NCBI RefSeq assembly: GCF_001427875.1
Contig: NZ_LMHK01000001.1
Location: forward strand, 684,871 to 748,870
Direction of reading: 5' to 3'
DNA: 64,000 bases
DNA from: Devosia sp. Root685
GTDB lineage: Bacteria > Pseudomonadota > Alphaproteobacteria > Rhizobiales > Devosiaceae
The position numbers and the translations under genes are program-made. Under the pieces are notes generated by a model. It ran no database searches. It was not told the DNA's origin and saw only the letters and a list, made by a program, of their open reading frames with translations. Numbering within the stretch: the stretch's first letter is position 1; the number at the start of each line of letters is the position of its first letter. Positions 48,474 through 59,283 of the stretch are shown piece after piece.

Positions 48474-49570
48474 CAGACGATTCCTCCGTGCCAACCCCAG
48501 CCCGTGAGCTTGAGGACGAAGGCAACAATCACGACCATGATCAGCGAAAGCGGCAGGAACAGCTTCCAGCCGATCCGCATGAGCTGGTCATAGCGGTAAC
48601 GGGGCACGATGGACTTGGCCATCGCGAACATGAAGAACACCAGGCTCAGCTTGATGAAGAACCAGATGACACCCGGAATCCAGGTGAAGGGCGGCAGATC
48701 GATCGGCGCAGCCCAGCCACCCATGAAGAGGATGACGGTCATGGCGCACATCAGGAGGATCGAGATGTATTCGCCAAGCATGAAGAGCATGTAGGGCGAT
48801 GCCGAATATTCGGTCATGAAGCCGGCGACGAGTTCGGATTCACCTTCCGCCAAATCGAAGGGCGGGCGGTTGGTTTCGGCGAGGGCCGAAATGTAGAAAA
48901 TCACGAACATCGGGAAGAGCGGAATCCAGAACCAGTTCAGGAACGAGAGCCACGGCACGCCGAGCATGTGGGCGAGGCCCATCTGCTGCTGGGCGACGAC
49001 GATGTCATTGAGGTTCAGCGACCCGACGCAGAGCAGGACAGTGATGATGACGAGGCCGATCGAGACTTCGTAGCTGACCATCTGAGCGGCGGCGCGGAGC
49101 GAGCCGAAGAAGGGGTACTTCGAGTTCGAGGCCCAGCCGCCGATGATGACGCCATAGACGCCGAGCGAAGAAATGCCGAGGAGATACAGAATGCCAATGT
49201 TGATATTGGCCATGGCCCAGCCATTGTCGACCGGCACGACGGCCCAGCCGGCGAGAGCCAGCGTGGCAGTCAGGAGCGGGGCGAGCAGGAACAGGGCCTT
49301 GTCGGCGCCGGCCGGAATGATCGGCTCTTTGAAGACGAACTTCAGCAAGTCAGCGAAGGACTGCAGAAGGCCGAAAGGGCCGACGACGTTGGGACCGCGG
49401 CGCATCTGGACGGCAGCCCAGATCTTGCGGTCGGCGAGAAGGATGAAGGCGGTGAAGACAAGCAGGGCAACCAGCAGGGCCAGCGCCTTGTAGATGAAGC
49501 CGATCTGCACACCCCAACCGAGGAAGGGGATGCCGAGCAGATAGTCGAGGGCCGAGTTGACGAAATCCAT
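48473..49570 (-). CDS. nuoH: NADH-quinone oxidoreductase subunit H
   Basis: The membrane subunit that forms the quinone-binding site with NuoB and NuoD; eight to nine TM helices in 365 aa. [20 protein letters not shown] and the acidic loop [19 protein letters not shown] (quinone-chamber Glu residues) are the classical signatures. It starts nine bases after nuoG. Confidence 0.98.
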   Translation of the reverse strand: MDFVNSALDYLLGIPFLGWGVQIGFIYKALALLVALLVFTAFILLADRKIWAAVQMRRGPNVVGPFGLLQSFADLLKFVFKEPIIPAGADKALFLLAPLLTATLALAGWAVVPVDNGWAMANINIGILYLLGISSLGVYGVIIGGWASNSKYPFFGSLRAAAQMVSYEVSIGLVIITVLLCVGSLNLNDIVVAQQQMGLAHMLGVPWLSFLNWFWIPLFPMFVIFYISALAETNRPPFDLAEGESELVAGFMTEYSASPYMLFMLGEYISILLMCAMTVILFMGGWAAPIDLPPFTWIPGVIWFFIKLSLVFFMFAMAKSIVPRYRYDQLMRIGWKLFLPLSLIMVVIVAFVLKLTGWGWHGGIV

Positions 49571-49579
49571 TGTGGTCCC

Positions 49580-51682
49580 CTACTCCGCTGCCTGCCGGAG
49601 ACCGGCAGCGAGCGCAGCGCATTCACCCATGACGGCGGAGGCGCGTGCAATCGGGTTGCTGAGATAGAAATCAGCGACGGCCGAACCGAACGGCGCCGAG
49701 CGCGTCATGATCGTCGCATTCGCATAGGTGCTGAGCGCCGCAAAGTCACCTGCCTCGATCTCGTCAACGCGTGCCAGATGCGGGAATTCGGCATAGAGGG
49801 CCGCACGCAGCTGGACGAGCGAGTTGTACGGAAGCGGCTTGCCGATGGCGCCGGACAGGGCACGGAAAATGGCCCAGTCTTCCTTGGCGTCGCCGGGCGG
49901 AAACACGGAACGGGCGGTCTGCTGGACGCGGCCTTCGGTGTTCACATAGGTGCCCGACTTTTCGGTATAGGTCGCGGCCGGCAGGATGACGTCGGCGCGG
50001 TGCGCCGCATTGTCGCCGTGCGAACCGACATAGACGACGAATGCCTTGCCCATGGCGGACATGTCGTATTCGTCGGCGCCGAGGAGGAACAGGACGTCGA
50101 GTTCGCCCTTGCCGGCCAGAGCGATCTGGTCAGCCGAGCACACGCCGCCGTCATGCGGCACGAAGCCGATGTCGAGGCCACCAACGCGACTGGCCGCGTT
50201 GTGCAGCAGCGCAAAACCGTTCCAGCCTTTGGCGACATTGGCGCCGGTGGCGAGCTTGGCGGCGAGGGCGATAACGTCGCGGCCGACCTGCTTGCCGAGA
50301 GTGGCATGCGAGACGGCGGCTTCGCCGACGATAATGATCGGGCGCTGGGCCTTGGCGAGGATTTCGCCGAAGGAGCCCTTGCCGGCGGCCACGTCAACGA
50401 GGGTCTCAAAGCCTTCGCCGAGATAATCATAGGTGTAGGTAAGGTCGGCGCGTTCGCCGATCACGCCCACGGGGATGTTCTTGGCGCGCCAGGTCTTGCG
50501 GATGCGCGCATTGATGAGCGAGGCTTCCTTGCGCGGATTAGCGCCGATGATGAGAACGGCGTCGGCTTCTTCGATACCGGCAATGGTCGGGTTGAAGATG
50601 TAAGCCGAGCGCGGCATCGAGGGATCGATACCCGACATGGCAGGACGCACGTCGGTCATGCCCGAGCCGATGGAGGCCAGCAGGCCCTTGAGGGCGTACA
50701 TTTCTTCGACGGCTGCGAGATCGCCAGCGATGGCGCCGACCTTGTTGCCGGCCTTCTTGACACGGGTGGCAACAGCCGAGAGAGCGTCTTCCCAGGTGGT
50801 GGCCTGGAGCTTGCCGTTCTTGCGGACATAGGGGCGATCGAGGCGCTGGTTCTTGAGGCCATCCCAGACGAAGCGGGTCTTGTCCGAGATCCACTCTTCG
50901 TTGATGGCTTCGTTGACGCGCGGCATGATGCGCATGACTTCGCGGCCACGGCTATCGACGCGGATGGCCGAACCGACGGCATCCATCACGTCGATGGATT
51001 CGGTCTTGGTCAGCTCCCACGGACGGGCGTTGAAGGCATAGGGCTTGGAGGTCAGAGCGCCAACCGGGCAAAGGTCGATGACATTGCCCTGGAGCTCGCT
51101 CGACAGCGCCTTTTCGAGATAGGTGGTGATCTCGGCGTCTTCGCCGCGGCCAAGCAGACCCATTTCGGCAATGCCGGCGACTTCGGTGGTGAAGCGGACG
51201 CAACGCGTGCAGTGAATGCAACGGTTCATCGAGGTTTTCACCAGCGGCCCGATATACTTGTCTTCGACAGCGCGCTTGTTTTCATGGAAGCGCGATTTAT
51301 CGACGCCATAGGCCATGGCCTGGTCCTGAAGGTCGCACTCGCCGCCCTGATCGCAGATCGGGCAATCGAGCGGGTGGTTGACCAAGAGGAATTCCATCAC
51401 GCCTTCACGGGCCTTTTTGACCATGGGCGTGTTGGTGAACATTTCAGGCGGTTCGCCATTCGGGCCAGGACGCAGGTCCTTGACCGACATGGCGCACGAG
51501 GCCTGCGGCTTTGGCGGGCCACCCTTGACCTCGACGAGGCACATGCGGCAGTTGCCCGCGACCGAGAGACGATCATGGTAGCAGAAGCGCGGAATTTCCG
51601 CGCCCGCAGCTTCGGCAGCCTGCATCAGGGTGTAGTAGTCTGGAACTTCGACGAGCGTGCCGTCGACCTTAATAGTGGCCAT
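49580..51682 (-). CDS. nuoG: NADH-quinone oxidoreductase subunit G
   Basis: The large iron-sulfur subunit of the peripheral arm, 700 aa. The N-terminal ferredoxin-like domain binds N1b (FCYHDRLSVAGNCRMCLVEV), then N5 and N4 motifs (HPLDCPICDQGGECDLQ, CIHCTRCVRF), followed by a molybdopterin-oxidoreductase-like domain that has lost its cofactor. ATG 51682 lies four bases after the nuoF stop; the frame to 51769 is inside nuoF. Confidence 0.97.
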   Translation of the reverse strand: MATIKVDGTLVEVPDYYTLMQAAEAAGAEIPRFCYHDRLSVAGNCRMCLVEVKGGPPKPQASCAMSVKDLRPGPNGEPPEMFTNTPMVKKAREGVMEFLLVNHPLDCPICDQGGECDLQDQAMAYGVDKSRFHENKRAVEDKYIGPLVKTSMNRCIHCTRCVRFTTEVAGIAEMGLLGRGEDAEITTYLEKALSSELQGNVIDLCPVGALTSKPYAFNARPWELTKTESIDVMDAVGSAIRVDSRGREVMRIMPRVNEAINEEWISDKTRFVWDGLKNQRLDRPYVRKNGKLQATTWEDALSAVATRVKKAGNKVGAIAGDLAAVEEMYALKGLLASIGSGMTDVRPAMSGIDPSMPRSAYIFNPTIAGIEEADAVLIIGANPRKEASLINARIRKTWRAKNIPVGVIGERADLTYTYDYLGEGFETLVDVAAGKGSFGEILAKAQRPIIIVGEAAVSHATLGKQVGRDVIALAAKLATGANVAKGWNGFALLHNAASRVGGLDIGFVPHDGGVCSADQIALAGKGELDVLFLLGADEYDMSAMGKAFVVYVGSHGDNAAHRADVILPAATYTEKSGTYVNTEGRVQQTARSVFPPGDAKEDWAIFRALSGAIGKPLPYNSLVQLRAALYAEFPHLARVDEIEAGDFAALSTYANATIMTRSAPFGSAVADFYLSNPIARASAVMGECAALAAGLRQAAE

Positions 51683-51686
51683 TGCC

Positions 51687-52994
51687 CTACTCCGCAGCGA
51701 TGGACGGAACGGCGCCGTCGCTGGTGGAAGAATACGTGTACTGGTCGATACGCGCTTCGATGACATCACGGAAGTTGCGGATCAGGCCCTGAACGGGCCA
51801 AGCGGCCGCGTCGCCGAGGGCGCAAATGGTGTGACCTTCGATCTGCTTGGTGACCGAGAACAGCATGTCGATTTCGCGCTTCTGGGCACGGCCTTCGACC
51901 ATGCGCTCCATGACGCGCATCATCCAGCCGGTGCCTTCCCGGCATGGCGTGCACTGGCCGCAGCTCTCGTGCTTGAAGAAAGCAGCGATGCGCCAGATGG
52001 CACGGATGATGTCGGTCGACTTATCCATAATGATCATGCCGCCGGTGCCGAAGGACGACTTCTTCTCGCGAAGGCCATCAAAGTCCATGACGGCGTCCAT
52101 CATGTCTTCGCCGCGCACGACGGGGCACGAAGCGCCACCCGGAATGACGGCAAGGAGATTGTCCCAGCCGCCGCGGATGCCGCCGCAATGCTTTTCGATG
52201 ATGTCCTTGAAGCTTTCGCCAAGAGCTTCTTCGAAGGTCGCGGGCTTGTTCACATGGCCAGAGACCATGAACAGCTTGGTGCCGACATTGTTCGGACGGC
52301 CGATCGAGGAGAACCAGGCGCCGGAGCGGCGCAGGATTTCCGGGACGACGGCGATCGACTCGACATTGTTGACGGTGGTGGGGTTGCCATAGACGCCCAT
52401 GCCGGCCGGGAATGGCGGCTTGAGACGGGGCTGGCCCTTCTTGCCTTCGAGCGATTCCATCAGCGCGGTTTCTTCGCCGCAGATATAGGCGCCGGCGCCG
52501 TGATGGACGATGATGTCCAGATCCCAGCCGTGGATATTGTCCTTGCCGATCAGCTTGGCGTCGTAGGCTTCCTGAACGGCTTCCTCGAGGCGCTGACGCT
52601 CGCGGATGAATTCACCGCGGACATAGATGAAGGCCAGATGCGCATCCATGGCGCGGGATGCGATGAGGCACCCCTCGATCAGGTGATGCGGATCGTGGCG
52701 CAGGATTTCACGGTCCTTGCAGGTGCCGGGCTCGGATTCGTCAGCATTCACAAGCAGATAATGCGGACGGCCATCGCTGACCTTGGGCATGAAGCTCCAC
52801 TTGAGACCCGTGGGGAAGCCGGCGCCGCCTCGGCCGCGCAGACCAGAACCCTTGACCTCGTTGGTGATCCAATCGCGGCCCTGATCGAGAAATTCCTTCG
52901 TACCAACCCAGGAGCCGCGCGCCCGCGCGCCTTCAAGCCGCCAGTCATGCTGGCCGTAGAGATTGGTAAAAATGCGGTCTTTATCAGCGAGCAT
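51687..52994 (-). CDS. nuoF: NADH-quinone oxidoreductase subunit F
   Basis: The NADH-oxidising subunit with FMN and cluster N3, 435 aa. The nucleotide-binding segment [16 protein letters not shown], the FMN region [15 protein letters not shown] and the N3 ligands Cys345, Cys348 and Cys351 ([11 protein letters not shown]) with a fourth Cys in [12 protein letters not shown] are all present. The ATG shares one base with the nuoE stop (TAATG). Confidence 0.98.
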   Translation of the reverse strand: MLADKDRIFTNLYGQHDWRLEGARARGSWVGTKEFLDQGRDWITNEVKGSGLRGRGGAGFPTGLKWSFMPKVSDGRPHYLLVNADESEPGTCKDREILRHDPHHLIEGCLIASRAMDAHLAFIYVRGEFIRERQRLEEAVQEAYDAKLIGKDNIHGWDLDIIVHHGAGAYICGEETALMESLEGKKGQPRLKPPFPAGMGVYGNPTTVNNVESIAVVPEILRRSGAWFSSIGRPNNVGTKLFMVSGHVNKPATFEEALGESFKDIIEKHCGGIRGGWDNLLAVIPGGASCPVVRGEDMMDAVMDFDGLREKKSSFGTGGMIIMDKSTDIIRAIWRIAAFFKHESCGQCTPCREGTGWMMRVMERMVEGRAQKREIDMLFSVTKQIEGHTICALGDAAAWPVQGLIRNFRDVIEARIDQYTYSSTSDGAVPSIAAE

Positions 52995-54352
52995 TAGCGC
53001 GGGTCCTTCCCGAACACCTTGCGATATTCCTCAACCCCGCCGCGGGCGAGGACTTCGGCCTGTTGCAGCCAGTTGTCACGCGTAACGCGACCCTTGAAGT
53101 TGAGGCTCGATTCAAGAGCAGCGATCTGTTCCGGCGTCATCGCGGCAACCTGGCTCCACTTGGTGATGCCAACGGCGTTGAGCTTGCCTTCGAGAACCGG
53201 ACCGACGCCCGAGATCAGCTTGAGATCGTCGGCGGGACCTTCCTGCTTCTGGAAGATCGGCGTGGGGCCGCCGGTCTCGGCCGTCGGGCTCAGGCCTTCG
53301 GCGGGAGCGGCGACGACCTTCTTGGCCGACTTCTTCACAGAAGTGGCAGCAGCATCCCCTGCGGGCGCTTCAGCCGATTTCTTGCCCGGAGCCTTGCCCG
53401 CATCGATCTTGGCGGCCTTGGATTCAGCACCGACGGCGTCTTCGCGCATCTCCTTGGCGGGCTTGCCATTGGCCTTGGCAGAGGCATTGGCGGCCTTGCG
53501 CTCGCCCTCGGCCTTGGCCTGGGAAACCTTGGCTTCCTTGGGCGTGCCCTTGAGAGCCGGAGCGGATTCTTCCGAAACGTCCTTGGGCTTGGCGGCCGTG
53601 GTCGGCGCGGCTGCCTTGGCGGCCGTGGTCGGCGCGGCTGCCTTGGCGGCCGGAGCCGGCGCAGCGGCAGGAGCCGGAGCGGCAGCAGGTGCGGTGCCTT
53701 CCGGCGCCGGAGGCGGCACGAACTTTTCGCGCTTGGCGGTCGGCGTTTCGAGAAGGGTCGTCTGACCGCCTTCGGCTGCGGCATTCAGGCGTTCGATCTG
53801 GGTGCCGGGCTTGATGGTGTCGCCCTTGCCCGCGTGGAAGGCATCGATGATTTCTTCGAGGCGAGTGGCCGTCAGGTCTTCGTAGGTGTCGTGATAGATG
53901 GTGACCATCGGCGCGTTGACGCAAGCGCCGGCGCATTCGACTTCTTCCCACGAGAGCGTGCCATCTTCGTTGAGATGGTGAGGATCGTGATGGATCTTGC
54001 TCTTGCAGACCTCGATCAGCTCCCCTGCCCCACGCAGCATGCACGGGGTGGTGCCGCAGACCTGGACGTGAGCACGGGTGCCGACGGGCTGAAGCTGGAA
54101 CTGGGTGTAGAACGTCGCGACTTCGAGCACGCGGATATAGGCCATGCCGAGCATCTCGGCGACCTTTTCGATGGTCGCGCGGGAAACCCAGCCGTCCTGA
54201 TCCTGCGCACGCATGAGCAGCGGAATAACAGCGGATTGCTGACGGCCAGCCGGATAAAGCGCAATGCGCTTTTCCGCCCAGGCCTGGTTAGCATCACTAA
54301 AGGCGAAACTTGCCGGCTGAACCGACTCGTCTGCAAGGCGTCGCACGGACAT
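52994..54352 (-). CDS. nuoE: NADH-quinone oxidoreductase subunit E with long C-terminal extension
   Basis: Residues 1-200 are a normal thioredoxin-fold NuoE with the N1a [2Fe-2S] ligands Cys99, Cys104, Cys140 and Cys144. The protein is 452 aa, against about 166-220 in most bacteria: residues 205-375 form an Ala/Pro/Lys-rich low-complexity linker with a tandem KAAAPTTA repeat (237-255), and 376-447 form a small domain with [20 protein letters not shown], a helix-hairpin-helix-like segment. This tail is common in rhizobial NuoE and its role is unknown. Frame and codon use run on without a break. The start overlaps the nuoD stop by one base. Confidence 0.94.
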   Translation of the reverse strand: MSVRRLADESVQPASFAFSDANQAWAEKRIALYPAGRQQSAVIPLLMRAQDQDGWVSRATIEKVAEMLGMAYIRVLEVATFYTQFQLQPVGTRAHVQVCGTTPCMLRGAGELIEVCKSKIHHDPHHLNEDGTLSWEEVECAGACVNAPMVTIYHDTYEDLTATRLEEIIDAFHAGKGDTIKPGTQIERLNAAAEGGQTTLLETPTAKREKFVPPPAPEGTAPAAAPAPAAAPAPAAKAAAPTTAAKAAAPTTAAKPKDVSEESAPALKGTPKEAKVSQAKAEGERKAANASAKANGKPAKEMREDAVGAESKAAKIDAGKAPGKKSAEAPAGDAAATSVKKSAKKVVAAPAEGLSPTAETGGPTPIFQKQEGPADDLKLISGVGPVLEGKLNAVGITKWSQVAAMTPEQIAALESSLNFKGRVTRDNWLQQAEVLARGGVEEYRKVFGKDPR

Positions 54353-55542
54353 CAGCGATCAACCTCTCCGAACACAATATCAATCGACCCGAGGATCGCC
54401 GTTACGTCTGCCAGCATGTGGCCGCGGCAGAGCCAATCCATAGCGCTCAAATGGGCAAAGCCCGGAGCGCGGATATGACAGCGATAGGGCTTGTTGGTGC
54501 CATCGGACACCACATAGACGCCGAACTCGCCCTTGGGCGCTTCGACGGCGGCGTAAATCTCGCCGGCGGGCACCTTGTAGCCTTCGGTGTAGAGCTTGAA
54601 GTGATGGATCAGTGCTTCCATCGACTGCTTCATCTCACCGCGCTTGGGCGGAACGACCTTGCCATCGACCGAGGCCACAGGGCCCTTGCCTTCAGGCGCG
54701 TTCAGCTTTTCGACGCACTGCTTCATGATCTTGTTGGCCTGCCGCATTTCTTCCATGCGGATCAGATAGCGGTCGTAGCAGTCGCCATTGGAGCCGGTCG
54801 GGATATCGAAATCCATCTCAGCATAAGCGTCATAGGGCTGGGCCTTGCGCAGGTCCCAGGCGGCGCCGGAGCCGCGAACCATGACACCGGAAAAACCCCT
54901 GCCCCATGCCTCTTCGAGCGGGACGACGCCGATATCGACGTTGCGCTGCTTGAAGATGCGGTTGTCGGTAAGAAGGGTGTCGATGTCGGCCAGCGCCTTG
55001 GGGAATTCGTCGCAGAAGGTGCCGATATCATCGACCAGCGCTTGTGGCAGGTCCTGATGGACGCCACCGGGACGGAAATAGGCGGCGTGCATGCGGGCGC
55101 CGGAAGCGCGCTCATAGAACACCATGAGCTTTTCGCGCTGCTCAAAACCCCAGAGCGGCGGGGTCAGCGCGCCGATGTCCATGGCCTGCGTAGTCACGTT
55201 CATCAGGTGGGCGAGGAGACGGCCGATTTCGGCATAAAGCACGCGGATGAGCTGGCCACGGCGCGGCACTTCGATGCCGAGCATGCGCTCGACGGCCAGG
55301 GCAAAGGCATGCTCCTGGTTCATCGGGGCCACGTAATCGAGGCGATCGAAATAGGGAATCGCCTGGAGGTAGGTCTTGTATTCGATCAGCTTTTCGGTGC
55401 CGCGATGCAGCAGGCCGACGTGCGGATCGACACGTTCAACGAGCTCGCCATCGAGCTCGAGAATCATGCGCAGCACGCCGTGGGCCGAGGGGTGAACCGG
55501 GCCGAAGTTGATCGTGAAATTGCGGACGTCGACTTCTGACAT
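54352..55542 (-). CDS. nuoD: NADH-quinone oxidoreductase subunit D
   Basis: The 49-kDa-type subunit that lines the quinone site, 396 aa, evolved from NiFe hydrogenase large subunits. [22 protein letters not shown] (quinone-binding His), [16 protein letters not shown] and the C-terminal IVFGEVDR are standard. NuoC and NuoD are separate genes here, not fused as in E. coli. The ATG shares one base with the nuoC stop. Confidence 0.98.
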   Translation of the reverse strand: MSEVDVRNFTINFGPVHPSAHGVLRMILELDGELVERVDPHVGLLHRGTEKLIEYKTYLQAIPYFDRLDYVAPMNQEHAFALAVERMLGIEVPRRGQLIRVLYAEIGRLLAHLMNVTTQAMDIGALTPPLWGFEQREKLMVFYERASGARMHAAYFRPGGVHQDLPQALVDDIGTFCDEFPKALADIDTLLTDNRIFKQRNVDIGVVPLEEAWGRGFSGVMVRGSGAAWDLRKAQPYDAYAEMDFDIPTGSNGDCYDRYLIRMEEMRQANKIMKQCVEKLNAPEGKGPVASVDGKVVPPKRGEMKQSMEALIHHFKLYTEGYKVPAGEIYAAVEAPKGEFGVYVVSDGTNKPYRCHIRAPGFAHLSAMDWLCRGHMLADVTAILGSIDIVFGEVDR

Positions 55543-56180
55543 CAGTTCTTCGCCTTCTCGTCACCGGGCAGCACGTAATCCGTACCTTCCCAGGGTGACA
55601 AATAATCGAACGAGCGGAATTCCTGGGCGAGCGCGACCGGCTCATAGACCACGCGGCGGCGCTCTTCGTCGTAGCGCACTTCCACAAAGCCGGTGAGCGG
55701 GAAGTCCTTGCGCAGCGGATGGCCATCGAAGCCATAGTCCGTGAGGATGCGGCGCAGATCTGGGTGCCCAGAGAACAGCACGCCGTAGAGATCGTAGGCT
55801 TCGCGCTCGAACCAGTCGGCACCGGCAAAAACGCCAGTGATCGAGGGAACGGGCGTTGCCTCGTCGGCCTGAATTTTCACGCGGATGCGCTGGTTCAGGT
55901 GGGGGCTGAGGAAGTGATAGACCACGTCGAAGCGGAATTCGCGCGAGGGATAGTCGGCGCCGCACACATCCACAAAGGAGATGAAACGGCATTTCGCGTC
56001 GTCACGGAGGAAGGTGACGATATCGACGATGGAATCGCGCTCTGCGGTGATGGTCAGATCGCCGAAGGCGTTTTCAAAGCCCGTGACGGCCTCGCCGAGG
56101 GAAGCAGCAATGTGCTCGCCCAGGGCGACCAGCGGGTGGACTTCGATAACGGGCTCGACGGTTTCAACAGTGTCGGTCAT
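55542..56180 (-). CDS. nuoC: NADH-quinone oxidoreductase subunit C
   Basis: The 30-kDa-type peripheral-arm subunit, 212 aa. The signature ERE(A/V)[34 protein letters not shown] block is present ([10 protein letters not shown] near residue 127) and identifies it without doubt. It begins nine bases after nuoB and overlaps nuoD by one base. Confidence 0.97.
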   Translation of the reverse strand: MTDTVETVEPVIEVHPLVALGEHIAASLGEAVTGFENAFGDLTITAERDSIVDIVTFLRDDAKCRFISFVDVCGADYPSREFRFDVVYHFLSPHLNQRIRVKIQADEATPVPSITGVFAGADWFEREAYDLYGVLFSGHPDLRRILTDYGFDGHPLRKDFPLTGFVEVRYDEERRRVVYEPVALAQEFRSFDYLSPWEGTDYVLPGDEKAKN

Positions 56181-56189
56181 GGCCGGGCC

Positions 56190-56771
56190 CTATCGCTCGA
56201 TCGTGCCGTCGCGGCGGATTTTCTTTTGCAGCAAGAGAATGCCGTAAAGAAGCGCCTCGGCGGTCGGAGGGCAGCCGGGGACGTAGACGTCCACCGGCAG
56301 GATGCGATCGCAGCCGCGCACCACCGAATAGGAATAGTGATAATAGCCGCCCCCATTGGCGCAGGAGCCCATGGAGATGACATAGCGCGGCTCGGGCATC
56401 TGGTCATAGACCTTGCGCAGAGCGGGCGCCATCTTGTTGGTCAGCGTGCCAGCGACGATCAGAACGTCGGACTGGCGCGGCGAAGCGCGCGGCGCAGTAC
56501 CGAAGCGCTCGATATCGTAACGCGGCATCGACATCTGCATCATCTCAACGGCGCAGCATGCCAAACCGGTCTGCATCCACATCAGCGAGCCGGTGCGTGC
56601 CCAGGTGATGAGCTGCGACACGGTGGTGACGAGAAAGCCCTTGTCGGCCAGCTCGTTGTTCACACCAACAAAGAACGGATCGTCGGCGCCAACGGGCTTG
56701 CCGGTTGCCGGATCGAGAGCGCCGGTGGGACGGGAGGTCACCAGCGTCGCGTTGGAGGGGCTCAATCCCAT
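56190..56771 (-). CDS. nuoB: NADH-quinone oxidoreductase subunit B
   Basis: Carries cluster N2, the final electron donor to quinone. The 193-aa protein has the ligands Cys72 and Cys73 (the adjacent pair), Cys137 ([11 protein letters not shown]) and Cys167 ([11 protein letters not shown]). I choose ATG 56771 because AGGAG stands seven bases upstream; an in-frame ATG at 56792 lacks such a site. Either way the start overlaps the nuoA end (10 bases for 56771). Confidence 0.97.
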   Translation of the reverse strand: MGLSPSNATLVTSRPTGALDPATGKPVGADDPFFVGVNNELADKGFLVTTVSQLITWARTGSLMWMQTGLACCAVEMMQMSMPRYDIERFGTAPRASPRQSDVLIVAGTLTNKMAPALRKVYDQMPEPRYVISMGSCANGGGYYHYSYSVVRGCDRILPVDVYVPGCPPTAEALLYGILLLQKKIRRDGTIER

Positions 56772-57127
56772 TCCAGAGCTCCTTTGCGCCATTCATAAAT
56801 AAAGCCGACGGTCAGCACGCCGAGGAAGGCCATGACCGACCAGAAGCCGAACCAGCCAATATCGTGGAACGCCACGGCCCAGGGGAAGAGGAACGCCACT
56901 TCGAGATCGAAAATGATGAAGAGAATCGACACCAGATAGAATCGGACATCGACCTTCATGCGCGCATCGTCGAAAGCATCGAAACCGGCTTCGAAGGCCG
57001 AGAGCTTTTCCGGATCCGGCCGGCGATATGCCACCAACCACGGCGCGACCAGAAGCGCGCCGCCGATTACGGCAGCAAGTCCGATAAAGAGAAGGATTGG
57101 CAGGTAATTGCTGAGCAAGTCAGTCAT
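56762..57127 (-). CDS. nuoA: NADH-quinone oxidoreductase subunit A
   Basis: First gene of the complex I operon, a three-helix membrane subunit of 121 aa. The loop [23 protein letters not shown] (a variant of the YECG loop with Phe-Glu-Ala-Gly) and the acidic [13 protein letters not shown] helix are the family marks. ATG 57127 is used; the frame to 57184 is leader. Confidence 0.96.
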   Translation of the reverse strand: MTDLLSNYLPILLFIGLAAVIGGALLVAPWLVAYRRPDPEKLSAFEAGFDAFDDARMKVDVRFYLVSILFIIFDLEVAFLFPWAVAFHDIGWFGFWSVMAFLGVLTVGFIYEWRKGALEWD

Positions 57128-57407
57128 GCGGCAGCCTAAGGTTCGAGCCGGTCGGAGGGTCCCGGCGATCCGCGAGGCGAGCAAGCAATTGGGGCGAGCC
57201 GACCACCGCGTCAGTTGATGGCTAGGGCTTAGACCTTCCCCTAAATGGTTTCAAGGGAAAGAAAATATGACCTGAAAAATCATATATCTAAGCCGCATGG
57301 CTGTGAAAGCTTATGGCTATAGAGAGATGAGTTTGGCGTAAATATTGGCGTGCGCAATGCGAATTTTGAAACGCGCGCCAAGCACAAGTGCCGCTCAATG
57401 TGCCGTG
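57128..57407. other. Upstream region of the nuo operon
   Basis: About 280 bases between the porin terminator and nuoA. It must contain the operon promoter. An AT-rich zone at 57255-57345 (TATATGAT-like segments on the minus strand) is the likeliest place, but I cannot name a -35/-10 pair with confidence. No gene or structured RNA is seen. Confidence 0.4.
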
Positions 57408-57443
57408 AATAAACGAAAACGGCGAGTCGATACCGACTCGCCG
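57408..57443 (-). terminator. Terminator of the first porin-like gene
   Basis: On the minus strand CGGCGAGTCG-GTAT-CGACTCGCCG (57443-57420) followed by TTTTCGTTTATT. The tail is almost the same as that of the paralogue's terminator at 58224-58260, pointing to duplication of gene plus terminator. Confidence 0.92.
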
Positions 57444-57487
57444 CTCGCAAAGATTGAGGGATGACGGGCTGACCCGCCAGCCAAATC

Positions 57488-58063
57488 TTAGAAGTGGTAG
57501 AACACGCCGACGGTTGCCTTGGCCGACTCGAAGAACGAGTCGGGGCCGACAGCCGAGAAGTCGCCCTGACCAACGAGTTCACCGCGGACGGTGATCGCAT
57601 CGGTCACTGCGAATTCAACGCCACCACCGAGCTGGTAGACGCCTTCGGAACCGCCACCAGCGGTCGAAACGCCAACGCCACCGATGGCGTAGACGAGAGC
57701 GGCGTCGGTCACGACAGCACCAGCGCGCACGTTGGCGAAGAATTCGCCGCCGGAGTTGACGCTGTTCCAGGTGTAGTCGCCGGTGACTTCAACGCCGAGC
57801 AGGAACGGATCGACGGGGATGAAGTTCACGCCGACGGCAGCACCGATGACGCCGTAGGTGGAGCTAACGGTGTGGTTGGCATAGTCATTGGTGCCAGTCC
57901 ACTGACCACCGGCGCGAGCACCGATGTAGAGGCCTTCCCAATCAAAACCGGCAGCCTCATAGATCGGCTGGGGAGTGGTCGGGATGATCAGGTCCGCTGC
58001 CGAGGCGGCGGCGGTACCGAGAGCGGCGATCGACACGCCGATAAGCAGAGAACGAAGAGTCAT
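57488..58063 (-). CDS. Outer-membrane beta-barrel protein (Omp25/31-like), paralogue 1
   Basis: A 191-aa small outer-membrane barrel of the rhizobial Omp25/RopB type. The signal peptide is residues 1-22 (cleavage after AAASA, mature ADLIIPTT), followed by FDWEGLYIGARAGGQ and alternating strands, ending VGVFYHF with the terminal Phe of outer-membrane proteins. It should be inserted by BamA, coded in this window. It is very close to the next gene upstream (58316-58906), with long identical stretches in both DNA and protein. Function is structural or unknown. Confidence 0.88.
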   Translation of the reverse strand: MTLRSLLIGVSIAALGTAAASAADLIIPTTPQPIYEAAGFDWEGLYIGARAGGQWTGTNDYANHTVSSTYGVIGAAVGVNFIPVDPFLLGVEVTGDYTWNSVNSGGEFFANVRAGAVVTDAALVYAIGGVGVSTAGGGSEGVYQLGGGVEFAVTDAITVRGELVGQGDFSAVGPDSFFESAKATVGVFYHF

Positions 58064-58223
58064 TTGAAGCCCTCGAAGATTTTCGTTGGTAACTCACGAT
58101 AACCTGACAGAGGCACAGACGGCCCGCAATGGGTGCGGCCATCACATCGCCCAAACCGTGTCGGCTTTTCGACAAGTGTAGCCAATCCACAACACCGGTC
58201 GCCGCTCGCGTTAAGACGCTGGT

Positions 58224-58260
58224 AATAAACGCAAACGGCGAACCGGATACCGGTTCGCCG
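58224..58260 (-). terminator. Terminator of the second porin-like gene
   Basis: On the minus strand CGGCGAACCGG-TAT-CCGGTTCGCCG (58260-58236) followed by TTTGCGTTTATT. It ends the 58316-58906 gene; the promoter of the first paralogue must lie between it and 58063. Confidence 0.92.
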
Positions 58261-58315
58261 CCTGGGTTTGCAAGATTAGTCCGCAACGGCCTGAGCCGTC
58301 GCGAATAAAATCGTC

Positions 58316-58906
58316 TTAGAAGTGGTAGAAAACGCCAACAGTTGCCTTGGCCGTTTCGAAGAACGGATCAGCAGCGCCATTGTTGGAGAAGTCGCCCTGA
58401 CCAACGAGTTCACCGCGAACGGTGATCGCATCGGTCACTGCGAATTCAACACCACCACCGAGCTGGTAGACGCTTTCGGTCGCGTTGTTGGAGGTCGAAA
58501 CGCCGACACCGCCGAGGGCATAGACGAGAACCGAGTCGGTCACGACAGCGCCAGCGCGGAGGTTCGCGAAGAATTCACCCGAAGACGTCTGGTTGTTGCC
58601 CCAGAGGTAGTCAGCAGTGACTTCAGCGCCGAGCAGGAACGGGTCGGCCGGCAGGAAGTTCACGCCGACAACGCCACCGACAACACCGTAGGTGGTGTTG
58701 TTGGCCTGGTTGGCATACTGCTGACCAGCAGTGTTACCAACGAACTGGCCGCCAGCGCGGACACCAGCATAGAGGCCGGACCAGTCGAAGCCAGCAGATT
58801 CATAGATCGGCTGAGGAGTGGTCGGGATGATAAGATCGGCAGCCTGAGCGCCACCAACCATGAGTGCAGCGGCAGCAACGCCGAGCGAGAGAGAACGTAC
58901 AAACAT
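58316..58906 (-). CDS. Outer-membrane beta-barrel protein (Omp25/31-like), paralogue 2
   Basis: A 196-aa paralogue of the preceding barrel protein: signal peptide 1-22 (VGGAQA, then ADLIIPTTPQPIYES), FDWSGLYAGVRAGGQ, and the same C-terminal block ending ATVGVFYHF. I start at ATG 58906 (MFVRSLSLG), which has GGGAG eight bases upstream; an ATG at 58921 and the frame to 59071 lack the signal-peptide logic. The two genes differ most in the loop after the first strand (NTAGQQYANQANNTT here). Confidence 0.88.
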   Translation of the reverse strand: MFVRSLSLGVAAAALMVGGAQAADLIIPTTPQPIYESAGFDWSGLYAGVRAGGQFVGNTAGQQYANQANNTTYGVVGGVVGVNFLPADPFLLGAEVTADYLWGNNQTSSGEFFANLRAGAVVTDSVLVYALGGVGVSTSNNATESVYQLGGGVEFAVTDAITVRGELVGQGDFSNNGAADPFFETAKATVGVFYHF

Positions 58907-59164
58907 ATCTTGCACTCCCATAGAGTTAACCGTAGTCGACCGGACTAATGACTCAAGGGAGAAAAAGAGGCAACCCCGCGCCAACACATATTGGGCGGTG
59001 CAGATAAGTTTTAATGACCAAAACCACCGAGTGTTGCCTTTACGCCTCGGAATTGGTCCACTTTGATACAAATTGACGCATTCGGCCTTGGATCAGCGTC
59101 CTAAATTGTGATCGGACACCAGCCCAAATGTGGCTGTTGAACGGCAAGCTGCCACATTGTTGCC

Positions 59165-59201
59165 CGAAATGCAAATGGCCCCGCAACAATTGCGGGGCCA
59201 T
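59165..59201 (-). terminator. Terminator of the third porin-like gene
   Basis: On the minus strand ATGGCCCCGCAA-TTG-TTGCGGGGCCAT (59201-59175), a 12-bp perfect stem, followed by TTGCATTTC. It lies about 80 bases beyond the stop. Confidence 0.85.
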
Positions 59202-59283
59202 CTTCGGGAGATTCGGCCGGATTCGCCGATTTCGTGGGCGAATCGTGTCTGGAAAGCGGTCAGAAGTGAAAAGCGGCGCTATT

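Noticed and set aside
48488..51763. 1091-codon open frame on the plus strand
   Set aside because: It runs antisense to nuoH and nuoG, which are certain. Long antisense frames arise from high-GC codon bias; the product is rich in Asp, His, Arg and Gly and matches no family.
52994..54352. NuoE as a fusion or frameshift artefact
   Set aside because: The frame is continuous, its start and stop are tightly coupled to nuoD and nuoF, and similar extended NuoE proteins are known in rhizobia.
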